From an uncultured bacterium (lineage in GTDB: Bacteria; Verrucomicrobiota; Kiritimatiellia; RFP12; UBA1067), in NCBI GenBank assembly GCA_902799955.1, contig CADCCQ010000016.1, positions 23,159 to 87,158 on the forward strand: a stretch of DNA of 64,000 nt. The letters run 5' to 3'. Position numbers and translations under genes: made by a program. Below, piece after piece: positions 34,203 to 43,280 of this stretch; position 1 is the stretch's first letter; each line of letters begins with the position of its first letter. The notes under the pieces are model-generated. The model made no database searches. It worked only from the letters and a program-made list of their open reading frames with translations, and was not told where the DNA came from.

Positions 34203-36794
34203 TTATGGGCTGTTTGTTATTGTTGCAACATCATTTGTACCTCTTGTCACAGTTACGCCGTATTTCTCAACAGACAAATTTCCATTGTCTGAAAGGACAA
34301 TTGTCTCCGTACTCAAGAAAAAAGGATGTTTCTCGCCAATCATTATGCCATCATGCTTTACATACCAATAATTGGTTATTGCATATTCACAACTACTTGC
34401 CTCTAAGGCCATTGGAATTACCCCAAAGTTCACCAGCGCAATATCAGTGCCAGCACGATTATCTTCTTCCGAAACCCTGACCTCTCTCCATGCTCCTGCA
34501 TCTTCATCGTGCACACGAAGACCACTTGCGTATCTTTCAAACAAACCTGTTGTATTTGTAGCCGGGCACTCCCCTTCTTGCAAATACAGATTGGCAAAAG
34601 AAACATAATCCGGATTGATCTTAAGTTCATTCACCATCCCTGCCGCGACATCGCCAAGACGTGGATAATCGCCTGTATTACTAATCCAAGCACTCAGAGG
34701 CGCAACCTCATAGACAATCGCCTCCAATTGTGTCGGCGCGATAATTTCCATATTCATGTTGAAATTCACGCTGTCAATGGAAAACATTACAACATCGTTT
34801 GTTGGTACAATAGGCGCGGAATAATTGTACAATGAACCGAAGACATTTGTTTCTCCAGCCGTCCAAAATGCGCCATCAATCACTGGCGTTGCAGCGAAGC
34901 TGGCCGCCTCTTGAGGACCAAAGACATGGCGAATCTTGTTTGTCGGGAAATTCGCGGCGGCGGAGACATTCACCCTCACCGACGTCAGCGTTGTCGTGCT
35001 GGTGAGCCGCCTACCTGTCATGTTTTCGGTAAACACCGCCGTCGCGACAATATCATCGGCTGTGTCGCTCTCGGAGAGAGCCTCGTACTCAGAAGTCAAC
35101 AACACCACCTCCCCTGCGGGAACCGGCTCTGAACATGGAACGGCAAAGCCATTTGTCCGCAAGAGCCTTCCGCCGTCCACAAGCCCAACTGAAACATTCC
35201 CCCCAAACTGACCGCCGGATACTCGGCACGAAAGTGTTGTTGAGGATGAACGGCGAGTCTTCACATCGCCCGGTGCGTTTGTGTATGCGTTTTCAAACAC
35301 AACTGCGCCTTCAGCAAAGGCGACTCTCACTGCCGCGCCGTTTACGTCGTGATCCGCCTCGTGGGAGCAGTCACATCCAATCGTAGATGGAATCCATCGC
35401 GAATACCCTCCCCATCCAACACATACAGAAATCGTATGATCCGCACCAACACATCGGCAGTTTGGCAGGCACTGCCATGAAAAACACGACTCGCCGCATG
35501 TTATTGTACAACATCCCCCGGTCACTGCCGTGACATCGGGAAACACATTGACAGGCGAAGATGACACGGCGTAGTTTACGGGGCCCCCGCCGCTCCTCGT
35601 CAGAACCCGTTCAAGGTGGAACTCAAGCGGGAAGGACACGACCAGACTATGCTCGGAGTTCGTGAAGATGCTGGCGTGCTCGCTCGACACGGCGGAGTAC
35701 GAGATCGGCAGGTCGCTCTCGACGGTGTACGTCGCGCCGACGAGAAGCGGGACGCGGCAGACCTTGTTCGTCCGCGCGATTACCGCAAGGTCGCCGAGGT
35801 TGCTCTCGCCGTCGCAGGTCGCCGTTATCTTCGCGACGCCAAGCGCGCCAGTCGCGGTAAGGTCAAGCCAGTAGTACGCATTCGGGTTGGCGTTGGTGTG
35901 CCAGGTGATCTCCACTTCGCCCTGTCCGTTTGTCACGGCGGAAAGCACCCCCGCGCAGTTAACGTTGAGCCAGCCGACGCCCGTTCCGAAGAAGTCGCCG
36001 TCTGACTCGTAGGGGTTCGCGTCGATCTCGTTCGCGAGGCCGTCGCCGTCCCAGTCGTGAGGGTTGACACGGCGGTAGACGGTTTCGAGCGCGTTGGAGC
36101 GCGTCGCGAAGTCGCCATTGGGCGAAAGCTCTATCTGTGCGCTTACGGGCGAGTTTGTGTCGGCATTTAGGAAGAAGTTCTCCCAAGTCAGCAACTTTGA
36201 GCCGCCAGCACCATCCGCCGTCCAGAATCGGCTTGCACCCTGCATGGCGAGCATCGGCACGCCGACGGCGCATATCTCGTGCGCGGCATCTCGCGGTGTC
36301 GGACGAATCCTGCCGTCGTTGAAAACGGAGAACGAGGAAACCGTCTCGCCGTTCGTCCATACGGGGAATGCGAAATCTCCCAGGTCGAGCCGTGCCCATT
36401 CGCCGAACGTCCCGCGCAGGTGCCAGTTGAAGGTCGGTATAACACCATCGGGCATTGTATACACATCCGGCGCGCAGTTCGTCACCGAATCGACGCGATA
36501 GCCCCTTGCGATCTCTTCCTCCGTGACTGTCTGGATTGACAACATCGGCAGAGCCCCCAGATAGGGCCGTGGCGACATCGACGGCGCATTGGTCTTGACG
36601 CTCCCGTAGATGAAGAACACACAAAGCAAGACGGCGGCAACAGTCCGTCCCAACGCCGTCATCTCGCGGAACAACGCGGTCAACTTCAAAATGGCAGCTT
36701 TAACAATCTTCGTCCGAAGTGCGGAAGCGACAAGCAACGCCGCCAACCCGGCGAGACAAATGCGCATCAATACCTGTTGGAAGAACGTTGACAT
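34203..36794 (-). CDS. Large membrane-anchored or exported beta-rich protein
   Basis: The protein has 863 residues. The N-terminus has two hydrophobic segments (ICLAGLAALLVASAL at 12-26 and GRTVAAVLLCVFFIYGS at 49-65) separated by a basic amphipathic linker. A calcium-loop-like WDGDGLANEIDANPYESDGD lies near residue 255. A Cys-rich patch around 430-480 (GGCCTITCGESCFSWQCLPN) and further beta-sandwich-like segments follow. I know this style from large surface proteins of PVC bacteria, but no enzyme motif is visible. Ribosome-site evidence is weak at 36794; MRICLAG at 36767 is an alternative start. Confidence 0.65.
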   Translation of the reverse strand: MSTFFQQVLMRICLAGLAALLVASALRTKIVKAAILKLTALFREMTALGRTVAAVLLCVFFIYGSVKTNAPSMSPRPYLGALPMLSIQTVTEEEIARGYRVDSVTNCAPDVYTMPDGVIPTFNWHLRGTFGEWARLDLGDFAFPVWTNGETVSSFSVFNDGRIRPTPRDAAHEICAVGVPMLAMQGASRFWTADGAGGSKLLTWENFFLNADTNSPVSAQIELSPNGDFATRSNALETVYRRVNPHDWDGDGLANEIDANPYESDGDFFGTGVGWLNVNCAGVLSAVTNGQGEVEITWHTNANPNAYYWLDLTATGALGVAKITATCDGESNLGDLAVIARTNKVCRVPLLVGATYTVESDLPISYSAVSSEHASIFTNSEHSLVVSFPLEFHLERVLTRSGGGPVNYAVSSSPVNVFPDVTAVTGGCCTITCGESCFSWQCLPNCRCVGADHTISVCVGWGGYSRWIPSTIGCDCSHEADHDVNGAAVRVAFAEGAVVFENAYTNAPGDVKTRRSSSTTLSCRVSGGQFGGNVSVGLVDGGRLLRTNGFAVPCSEPVPAGEVVLLTSEYEALSESDTADDIVATAVFTENMTGRRLTSTTTLTSVRVNVSAAANFPTNKIRHVFGPQEAASFAATPVIDGAFWTAGETNVFGSLYNYSAPIVPTNDVVMFSIDSVNFNMNMEIIAPTQLEAIVYEVAPLSAWISNTGDYPRLGDVAAGMVNELKINPDYVSFANLYLQEGECPATNTTGLFERYASGLRVHDEDAGAWREVRVSEEDNRAGTDIALVNFGVIPMALEASSCEYAITNYWYVKHDGIMIGEKHPFFLSTETIVLSDNGNLSVEKYGVTVTRGTNDVATITNSP

Positions 36795-36820
36795 TATGGA
36801 ATTGTGGAATTATGTAATTG
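36794..36820. repeat. GTGGAATTATG-type dispersed repeat, copy 1
   Basis: The sequence at about 36793-36820 matches 39294-39321 at 27 of 28 positions. This copy lies in the gap between the 863-residue gene and the restriction-modification gene and touches the start codon of the former. Confidence 0.85.
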
Positions 36821-36828
36821 TGGAATGT

Positions 36829-36879
36829 TTGCATTTGCCATTTGCGAACAGTTGTGACACTTGCGATTTGTGGCAATCC
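36829..36879. repeat. 51-bp dispersed repeat, copy 2 (intergenic)
   Basis: This copy differs at three positions from 30940-30990. It lies in the 106-base gap before the 863-residue gene, next to the GTGGAATTATG repeat. Both copies lie at the 5' end of a gene for an exported protein. Confidence 0.9.
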
Positions 36880-36900
36880 CCATGTTATCCTCCCTCATCT

Positions 36901-39843
36901 TCATTTGAAGTACTCCACATCGGGATTGAGGAAGCCGAACGAATAGATCTGTGGCAAGAGTTTCGCGCGGAGAGCGTCGTGTGCCTCACGCAGAACGAGG
37001 ACAGGATTGTTTTTAACACAGAGGCACGGAGACTCAGAGGGTTCTCCCCTCTCTGTGCCTCTGCGTCTCTGTGTTGAAAAAATATCTTTCATCGCGTTGC
37101 GAACCTGGTAATACCCTACGTCCCACGTCTCGATCTTCCAATCCATCCACGGAGTGCGGGTGATATTGGCGTAGAACTCGCGGTAGAGCACACGCGCCGC
37201 GTCGAGGACCGCGCGAGATTCCGGGGAAAGCTTTTTCTGGAAACAACCTGGACAACTTGTAAAAACAACTATTTCTTTCTCTGCCGCGCCAACCGGCGCG
37301 GCAGTCTTGGAGGATGCTTGCGCGGGCGAGTTAGCCCGCTCCTCTCCAGAAAGTTGCTTTTCAAAGTTGTTTATGTTGTTTCCAATTCCAATTTCCCGCT
37401 CCGCAAGCCACTTCGCCAAGAAACGGTCCTCGTTCGCCGCCGCAAGCTGCGCCGCGATGTCACTATGCCCGCACGGCCACTGCCGCACCTCCTCCAACAA
37501 GAAGGGAAAGAAGTTGTTCGCGATCTGCCACACCTTGCCCTGATACTCGACGTTACGGAGCGACACGGCGTAGTTGGAATCCGCAAACGCCGACCACACG
37601 ACGCAGTCCGTGACAAAATCGGAGGGAAGACCAGTCGGTAGGTCTATTGAATTTAACACACGGATTTGTTCGCCGCTAACGCGGCTCACATTTTCAGGAT
37701 CGCGAACACCGTTAGGTGTGAGCAAATCCGTTTGTTTTATATTTGTGGGCGCATAGAACGCATCGCGGTCGTTCGTCCATGTCGCCTTCGGAATCTTCTT
37801 CACGGCGTGAAGCACCATCGCCCGCTCGAAATTCTCCGGCGTCACCGAAAACGCGCCCGCATTCGCGTATGGCGCGGAAAGGATGAATACGCTGTTCTGG
37901 TTCTGGAAATCGTCGCCCTTGCTCGAAACCGAGCAGAGGAAGCCGGGCGCGACGTGGTTGCGCTTGTCCTTGTTGTCCGTCTTGAGGTTGAACGCGCTCA
38001 CGAACGTGGGCATCACGGATTTGCCGTCCCACTTCGGGCGCGGGCACCACTTGTTGAGCATGGCCGTGCGTTCAACGGAAGGAAGCAGTTTAGTGCCAAT
38101 CTTCTCTGCGCCAGCATTAAACACGTCAAGCGTGATCGCCTGGTCTTTCAGGTGTTTCCGTTTCGCGAGATTCCACACAAGGAAACCGACGGGGAAGCTG
38201 CCCGTTGCGCCGTAGAAGCACTTGATGGGGAAGATGAATCCGCGCTCATACTGGTACTGGAAAAATCCATCGCGTATTTTCTGGTCGTTGTTGGAGTTGA
38301 TGTACTTCAACTTCGAGAACATCCCAAGGTGAGCCTGCCGGTCCTTGAACTCCTTGGAAATGCGGAAAAGAAACTGCGTAAACAGTTCGCGGCTCGCCTC
38401 ACCATAACCCTCTGCGTTCATCCATTCGCGGATTGTGGTCATCGAGACAGTGTCCTTGGACTTCTTGCCCGTCTCGCCACTCACCGTGTTGGCCGTCGCA
38501 AACGGCGGATTGATGAGGATGATCCACTTGATGTCCGGGTTCGCGAGATCGGCGATGAGGTTCGGCGGCATCTTGCGCGTCTGCCCGAACGTCATCTGCC
38601 CTGCGAGCACGGGGATGTCGTCCGCCAGATAGTCGTACTGGAAGCACGTCGCGGCGGGGAAGATTTTCTGGCAGTACTTGGCGTCATCTTCTTCGAGCGT
38701 CGAGATGTAGCAATACGGAAGCGCGGATGAGGGCAGCTTGAACTCGAGGTTGCCGGTGCCGGCGGCCATGTCCCACAGGCGCACGTCGCCGCGTTTCCAC
38801 CATTCGCGCCCGACGGTGCGCTCGATGTATTCGAGGCCTTTCTCGGCAAATTCGACGGGCGTGAAGAACTCGCCCGTGAAGCGACGGCGGAAATCCTCGG
38901 TAAGCCGGTCGGCCATTTGGCGGATGCGCATCATGCCCGAGGCGGAAACCTTCTCGTAGTTCTGCCAGAAGTGGAGGTACTTGTCGCTCTGGAGCGTCTT
39001 GGGAATGAACGCGCCGCTTTCCACGGCGAACAACACCTGGCCGTCCTGCGCCACGATGGACTTCCCCTGCTCGATGTCGGAAAGGAAGTACTCGGAAGAC
39101 TTGCGCCCGTTGCGCACGTATGGCCCGAAGAGGCCGTCCCAGTAGTCGAACACGTCGAGGAAGTTGTCCTCGGTGATTGCCTTCTTGTCGAGAAGGTCTA
39201 GGAAATTTGCCTGATGCTTGAGGCGTTCGCGGCATATCGCCACGAACTGTTCCTCCTCTGCCGGGTTCGTGAGATCGTAGATGTAGATAGGAGATTGTGG
39301 AATTGTGGAATTATGTAATTGCAGAATAGCGGAATTGTCCAATGAGGGCACATTGCCAATTCCGCATTGGCTGATGGCTGTTTCCACATTTCCACAATTC
39401 CGTAATTTCCATCCCTCCGCGCCTCTGCGTCTCTGCGTCAGAAACTCCAGCACGTCTTCCACCAGCCTGGGGCATGGCGTCGATGGCGCACGGTCCCAGT
39501 CATAGCGGTCGCCCTTGGCTGCGTAGAATTTCGCATAGTCCTTTGTCTCGGCGAAGAACGCCTCGTTCTTGTCAACGACGCAGATGTACGGCGGAAGCGG
39601 ATACTTCGTGAGCCCCGCACCGTACTTCAGGAGCCGTGCGTAGTACATCGTCTGCGCAAGGACTCGCGCGACGTTCTCGGCGTTCCTGAAGTTGCGGTCG
39701 TACTTGAACTCGAAGAGGACATGTTCTGTGTAGTGGTCGATGCCGCGCAATGCAAAGATCTTCGTTTTGAAGAACTTGCAGAACTCGGCCTTTACCTCTT
39801 CTTCCTTCGCGCACGGACGCAAGCTGTCGTAAAGGCGCTTCAT
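36901..39843 (-). CDS. Type IIG-like restriction-modification enzyme / N6-adenine DNA methyltransferase
   Basis: The protein has 980 residues. The N-terminus has a nuclease-like GIDHYTEHVLFEFKYD (E-x-K at 45-47), the PD-(D/E)XK pattern. The methyltransferase core starts at FTGEFFTP (322-329), with SAM-binding motif I DMAAGTGNLE (358-367) and catalytic motif IV NPPF (445-448). The C-terminal part should recognise the target sequence. No separate R or S subunit is nearby, so a single-chain system is likely. Two stretches are interspersed repeats kept in frame: about residues 136-186 (39294-39446) and a short stretch near the C-terminus (37005-37080). It follows the lipoprotein gene by three bases. 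Confidence 0.8.
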   Translation of the reverse strand: MKRLYDSLRPCAKEEEVKAEFCKFFKTKIFALRGIDHYTEHVLFEFKYDRNFRNAENVARVLAQTMYYARLLKYGAGLTKYPLPPYICVVDKNEAFFAETKDYAKFYAAKGDRYDWDRAPSTPCPRLVEDVLEFLTQRRRGAEGWKLRNCGNVETAISQCGIGNVPSLDNSAILQLHNSTIPQSPIYIYDLTNPAEEEQFVAICRERLKHQANFLDLLDKKAITEDNFLDVFDYWDGLFGPYVRNGRKSSEYFLSDIEQGKSIVAQDGQVLFAVESGAFIPKTLQSDKYLHFWQNYEKVSASGMMRIRQMADRLTEDFRRRFTGEFFTPVEFAEKGLEYIERTVGREWWKRGDVRLWDMAAGTGNLEFKLPSSALPYCYISTLEEDDAKYCQKIFPAATCFQYDYLADDIPVLAGQMTFGQTRKMPPNLIADLANPDIKWIILINPPFATANTVSGETGKKSKDTVSMTTIREWMNAEGYGEASRELFTQFLFRISKEFKDRQAHLGMFSKLKYINSNNDQKIRDGFFQYQYERGFIFPIKCFYGATGSFPVGFLVWNLAKRKHLKDQAITLDVFNAGAEKIGTKLLPSVERTAMLNKWCPRPKWDGKSVMPTFVSAFNLKTDNKDKRNHVAPGFLCSVSSKGDDFQNQNSVFILSAPYANAGAFSVTPENFERAMVLHAVKKIPKATWTNDRDAFYAPTNIKQTDLLTPNGVRDPENVSRVSGEQIRVLNSIDLPTGLPSDFVTDCVVWSAFADSNYAVSLRNVEYQGKVWQIANNFFPFLLEEVRQWPCGHSDIAAQLAAANEDRFLAKWLAEREIGIGNNINNFEKQLSGEERANSPAQASSKTAAPVGAAEKEIVVFTSCPGCFQKKLSPESRAVLDAARVLYREFYANITRTPWMDWKIETWDVGYYQVRNAMKDIFSTQRRRGTERGEPSESPCLCVKNNPVLVLREAHDALRAKLLPQIYSFGFLNPDVEYFK
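37005..37080. repeat. CACAGAGGCAC hairpin repeat in the restriction-modification gene
   Basis: An imperfect inverted repeat of about 32 bases per arm (AACACAGAGGCACGGAGACT versus the complement of CTGCGTCTCTGTGTTGAA) is read in frame as STQRRRGTERG. Short sequences of this kind recur in many bacterial genomes. A related half-copy lies at 39415-39446. Confidence 0.8.
39294..39446. repeat. Repeat cluster inserted in frame in the restriction-modification gene
   Basis: 153 bases, exactly 51 codons, are made of GTGGAATTATG-type repeats in both orientations plus a GCGTCTCTGCGTC-type repeat. The translated stretch joins EDVLEFL to PIYIYDLTNPAE and looks unlike the rest of the protein. Confidence 0.8.
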
Positions 39844-39846
39844 TAC

Positions 39847-40560
39847 TCATAGCCCCTTGAGCGTGAGCGTGCCGAATGCGCTTTCGTCGCGGTATGGCAG
39901 GACCGGGTTGCCCTTCCAGTAGAGGGCGTGGTCGGCGCGTCCGCCGTCGTCGTCGTCGTGGACGCAGATGTTGAAGCCGAACGTGACGTCCTTATGCGGG
40001 TCCGGCGGATTCACGTAGCCAAGGCACTTCCAGGAGAACCAGAGGTCGTACTCCAGCAGGAACCTGCCGTCGGAGAGCTCCCTGCGCGCGACGACGCCCG
40101 TCCAGCTCTTCCCGAACCCCCGGGGCTGGGAGGAGTTGTCGCTCTGCGCCGCGCCGTTGGCGACGAGGGTGTACTCGCCGCCGTAGTAGACGCCGCCGGA
40201 GCGCGAGTCCTTGGCCTTGTCGTTGTCCCCGTCGAAGAAGCACTCGATGTTGTCGTCGTCCCAGCTCGGGCAGGAGACGCTACCGATCTTGCAGTCGTCG
40301 GTGACGATCTTGTCGTCGAGGACGCTCGCCTTCACCTGGATGCCGTCCACGCGCCGCAGCACGCAGAAGCGGAACGAGCAGTCGGCGGGATCGCTGGTCT
40401 TGCCGTACTCAGAGTCCCACACGCCGTTCGCCGGTGTGACGGAGTGCATTTCCGTGACGCTTACGACCGTCGAGCCGTCAAGCCCGACGCACCCCGAAAT
40501 GGCCAGCGCCGCAAGGGCGAAGGCCGCAGTCCCGACAGTCCGCATCACGTCACCGCCCAT
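39847..40560 (-). CDS. Lipoprotein with CBM9/DOMON-like domain
   Basis: The protein has 237 residues (MRTVG at 40545 is an equally possible start). The signal peptide ends in lipobox ISGC. The mature domain resembles carbohydrate-binding family 9: a strand pattern ending GGRADHALYWKGNPVLPYRD and ESAFGTLTL, with FGFNICVHDDDDGG before it. It probably binds a glycan or a heme-like ligand at the cell surface; glycan fits the neighbourhood better. It starts two bases after the phosphoesterase stop, so the two share a transcript. Confidence 0.7.
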   Translation of the reverse strand: MGGDVMRTVGTAAFALAALAISGCVGLDGSTVVSVTEMHSVTPANGVWDSEYGKTSDPADCSFRFCVLRRVDGIQVKASVLDDKIVTDDCKIGSVSCPSWDDDNIECFFDGDNDKAKDSRSGGVYYGGEYTLVANGAAQSDNSSQPRGFGKSWTGVVARRELSDGRFLLEYDLWFSWKCLGYVNPPDPHKDVTFGFNICVHDDDDGGRADHALYWKGNPVLPYRDESAFGTLTLKGL

Positions 40561-40562
40561 CG

Positions 40563-42098
40563 CTACGCCCTCTTGCCCGTGAACGTCTTGACGAGCGGCC
40601 TGCCGCGCGCGCCAAAGCAGTTGAGCGGCGTGACGGTGAAGCGCACGTCGCCCTTCCCGAAGTCCCCGCGCCGGAAGTAGCAGGTCGTAGGCATCGAGGT
40701 CTTCGCGTGGGCGAGGGCGTGGTTGAAGCCGTCCGGCAGGACGAGCTTCGTCTTCTTCACGCCGTCCGCCTCGGCAACGAACTCCATCGTGAAGAGGCGG
40801 GCCTTGTCGTCCTTCACGACCGCCGGCACCACAAGCTTGAACGACGGCTTCCTCTCCGACGGTATCGTCTCCTTGCCGTCGGGCGACTTGCCGCCGCGGT
40901 TCTTTGCCTTCACGACGGAGAGCGCAATCTCCGCGCCCTCAGGGAACTCCGGCGCGCGGAACTTCTTCGCGCGCTCAGCGAACGCGAACGGCTTCGGCTC
41001 CGCGGCGGGGAGCGGCATCACCCAGTCCTCGCCGATGTCGAGGTTCGAGAGGAACTCGCGGCGCCTCACCACTATGCAGTCGTCGTACACGCTCCAGAGC
41101 ATCCCCTGGCGGCAGTCCCCGGAGTGGAACGCGCGAAGGCCCTTCATCGCGTCGACCCGCCAGGCGTCGGGGCCGGTGGCGCCGGTGTTCTCGAATCCGT
41201 CCGGCACGCGCTCCCTGATGGGGAGGCCGGTGTAGCGCAGAGAGCTTGTGCCGACGGACGTGAACGCGCCCTGCCAGATGGAGCGCTCGTCGGTGAGCGA
41301 GTAGTGCGAATGCCCCGAGAACGCGACTGCGTTCGGGTAGGCCGAAAGCGTCTTGGTGGCGATGCCCTTGTCGTGGCCCCACGCCCAGGGGCCGTAGCAG
41401 GTGTCCTTGGGATGCGGATGCTGCACGTAGAAGAACGGCAGGGCCGGGTTGATCTTCTTGGCGTTCTTCGCCATGAAGTCCGCGATCCTCCCGAAGGCGT
41501 AGACCTTGCCGCCGGAGGGCGAGCTCGTGTCCCAGTGCGACCCGATGAAGGTGTAGCCCTTTATCTCCTTCGAGTAGATCGGCGAGTACGGCTCGTGGAA
41601 CGCCCTCTCCCACCATCCGGCCATGTCCTTCTGCAGGACGTGCTTCACGCGCTCGGCGGCGTCGGGGTATAGCTTCTCAGCCGCTTTGCCGTAGTTGTAT
41701 CCCTCCCAGTCGTGGTTGCCGGTGACGAAGAACTTGGCGACGGGGCGGCCGTCGGGGTACTTGTCCTCGGGGAACACGGAGTACCACGCCTCCGAGACGG
41801 CCATGATGTTGGCGTCCATGCCCTTGTCGGCCATGTCGCCCGCTATCACGACGGCGTCGACCCCCTGGCTGCGGAACCACTCGAGCGTGTGACTGAAGGT
41901 GAGGTTGTTGCCGAACGACTCCATCTTCTCGTCCGCGCCGACGCGGAGGATGTGGATGTCGGAGACGACGCCGAACCTGAGCCGCGGCGTCTCGCCCGCC
42001 TTGAACGACGGCGCGGCAAGCACGAACCTGCTGCCGCAGAACGCGCCGAACGCGGCGGTTCCGCCGATGAGGAAGCTTCTTCTTGATATTCTGTTCAT
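40563..42098 (-). CDS. Tat-exported calcineurin-like metallophosphoesterase
   Basis: The protein has 511 residues. A twin-arginine signal (SRRSFLIGGTAAFGAF) is followed by the metallophosphoesterase signature: DIH (Asp47, His49), GDMAD (Asp88), GNHDWE (Asn128, His129) and a late GHSHYS. The C-terminal 150 residues are a beta-rich extra domain. Substrates of this family range from nucleotides to phospholipids and cannot be fixed here. Folding in the cytoplasm with metals before export is implied by the Tat signal. It lies 22 bases downstream of pheA. Confidence 0.85.
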   Translation of the reverse strand: MNRISRRSFLIGGTAAFGAFCGSRFVLAAPSFKAGETPRLRFGVVSDIHILRVGADEKMESFGNNLTFSHTLEWFRSQGVDAVVIAGDMADKGMDANIMAVSEAWYSVFPEDKYPDGRPVAKFFVTGNHDWEGYNYGKAAEKLYPDAAERVKHVLQKDMAGWWERAFHEPYSPIYSKEIKGYTFIGSHWDTSSPSGGKVYAFGRIADFMAKNAKKINPALPFFYVQHPHPKDTCYGPWAWGHDKGIATKTLSAYPNAVAFSGHSHYSLTDERSIWQGAFTSVGTSSLRYTGLPIRERVPDGFENTGATGPDAWRVDAMKGLRAFHSGDCRQGMLWSVYDDCIVVRRREFLSNLDIGEDWVMPLPAAEPKPFAFAERAKKFRAPEFPEGAEIALSVVKAKNRGGKSPDGKETIPSERKPSFKLVVPAVVKDDKARLFTMEFVAEADGVKKTKLVLPDGFNHALAHAKTSMPTTCYFRRGDFGKGDVRFTVTPLNCFGARGRPLVKTFTGKRA

Positions 42099-42120
42099 TG
42101 GCTGTTGCCCTTTGCCGACG

Positions 42121-43269
42121 TCATCTTTCCGAATACGCGCCCAGGAACGTGAAGTGCTCGATCTCGGGGTCCTGCGAAAGCTCGGCGAGGAGCGCGAGGA
42201 CGGCGGGGTCGGAAGGCGACGCCTCGAAGTCGAACGTGAAGCGGAACTCGAAGTCCATGCCCGGCACCGGGCGCGACTCGAGCTTGGTGAGGTTCACGTC
42301 GATGGCGGCGAACTTGGATATGATGTTGTTCAGCGACCCCGGGCGGTGCGGGAGGCTCATCATCAAGCTGAACTTGCCGGCGTCCGGGTATATCTCCAGG
42401 TTCTTCGAGATGCAGATGAAGCGCGTGTAGTTGAACTTGACGTCGGCTAGCCCCTCGGCTATCACGTCAAGGCCGTAGAGGTCGGCGCAGACGCGCGACG
42501 CTATTACGGCCTGGTCCCTGCGCCCGCTGGCGGCGAGCTCCTTCGCCGCGACGGCGGTGTTCGCCGCCGGGACGGACCGCGCGCCGGGGTGTGCCGCGAG
42601 GAACCCGCCGCACTGTGCAAGCGCGTGGGGGTGGCTCGCGATCTCCTTGATGTCATCGATCTTCGCGCCGTGCGCGGCGAGGAGGACGTGGTCGACCTTC
42701 ATCCTCAGCGACCTGACGATGTGGAAGCGGTGGCGGACCATCTGGTCGTAGACCGCCGCGACGGATCCGACGGCGGAGTTCTCGACCGGCAGCACGCCGT
42801 AGGGGCAGAGCCCCTTCTCGACGGCCTCGAACACCTTCTCGAAGTTGTTGAAGTAGAGGATCGTCGGAAGCTGGAAGAAGCGCGTGACCGCCTGCTGCGC
42901 GTATGCGCCCTCCGTGCCGGGGCACGCGACCACGGCGCGGTTGGGGAAGCGCCCGGCGCCGGCGGCCGCGGCGGCGCGGATGTCCTTCACGAGCTGAGCC
43001 TCGCCGTTGAGGATCGTGCGCTGCCTCGCCTTCGTTATGCCGAAGAGCGTCGAGAAGAACAGCCTTGCGCCGTTCTCGAACTCTGGCCCGACCTCGGCGG
43101 TGACGCGCGAGAGGATGTCGCGCTCGCGCGCGGGATCCCATACCGGGGCGCCGCGCTCGTGCTTCGACTGCGCGACCTCCCCTACTATCTCCAGCCTGCG
43201 GCGGTAGAGATGCGCCATCTCCTGGTCGATGGCGTCGATCTCGCCGCGTATGTTCTTGATGTCCTTCAT
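42121..43269 (-). CDS. pheA: Bifunctional chorismate mutase / prephenate dehydratase
   Basis: The protein has 382 residues in three parts. A chorismate mutase domain (about 1-85, RGEIDAIDQEMAHLYRRRLE) is followed by a prephenate dehydratase domain (about 108-285) with GTEGAYAQQAV, the ENSAVGSV loop and the catalytic NYTRF. A C-terminal ACT domain (RPGSLNNIISKFAAIDVNLT, ESRP) should bind phenylalanine for feedback inhibition. It converts chorismate to phenylpyruvate. The frame is open to 43983, but the start at 43269, 12 bases after aroF, gives the normal length. Confidence 0.93.
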   Translation of the reverse strand: MKDIKNIRGEIDAIDQEMAHLYRRRLEIVGEVAQSKHERGAPVWDPARERDILSRVTAEVGPEFENGARLFFSTLFGITKARQRTILNGEAQLVKDIRAAAAAGAGRFPNRAVVACPGTEGAYAQQAVTRFFQLPTILYFNNFEKVFEAVEKGLCPYGVLPVENSAVGSVAAVYDQMVRHRFHIVRSLRMKVDHVLLAAHGAKIDDIKEIASHPHALAQCGGFLAAHPGARSVPAANTAVAAKELAASGRRDQAVIASRVCADLYGLDVIAEGLADVKFNYTRFICISKNLEIYPDAGKFSLMMSLPHRPGSLNNIISKFAAIDVNLTKLESRPVPGMDFEFRFTFDFEASPSDPAVLALLAELSQDPEIEHFTFLGAYSER

Positions 43270-43280
43270 ATACTCTGCTT

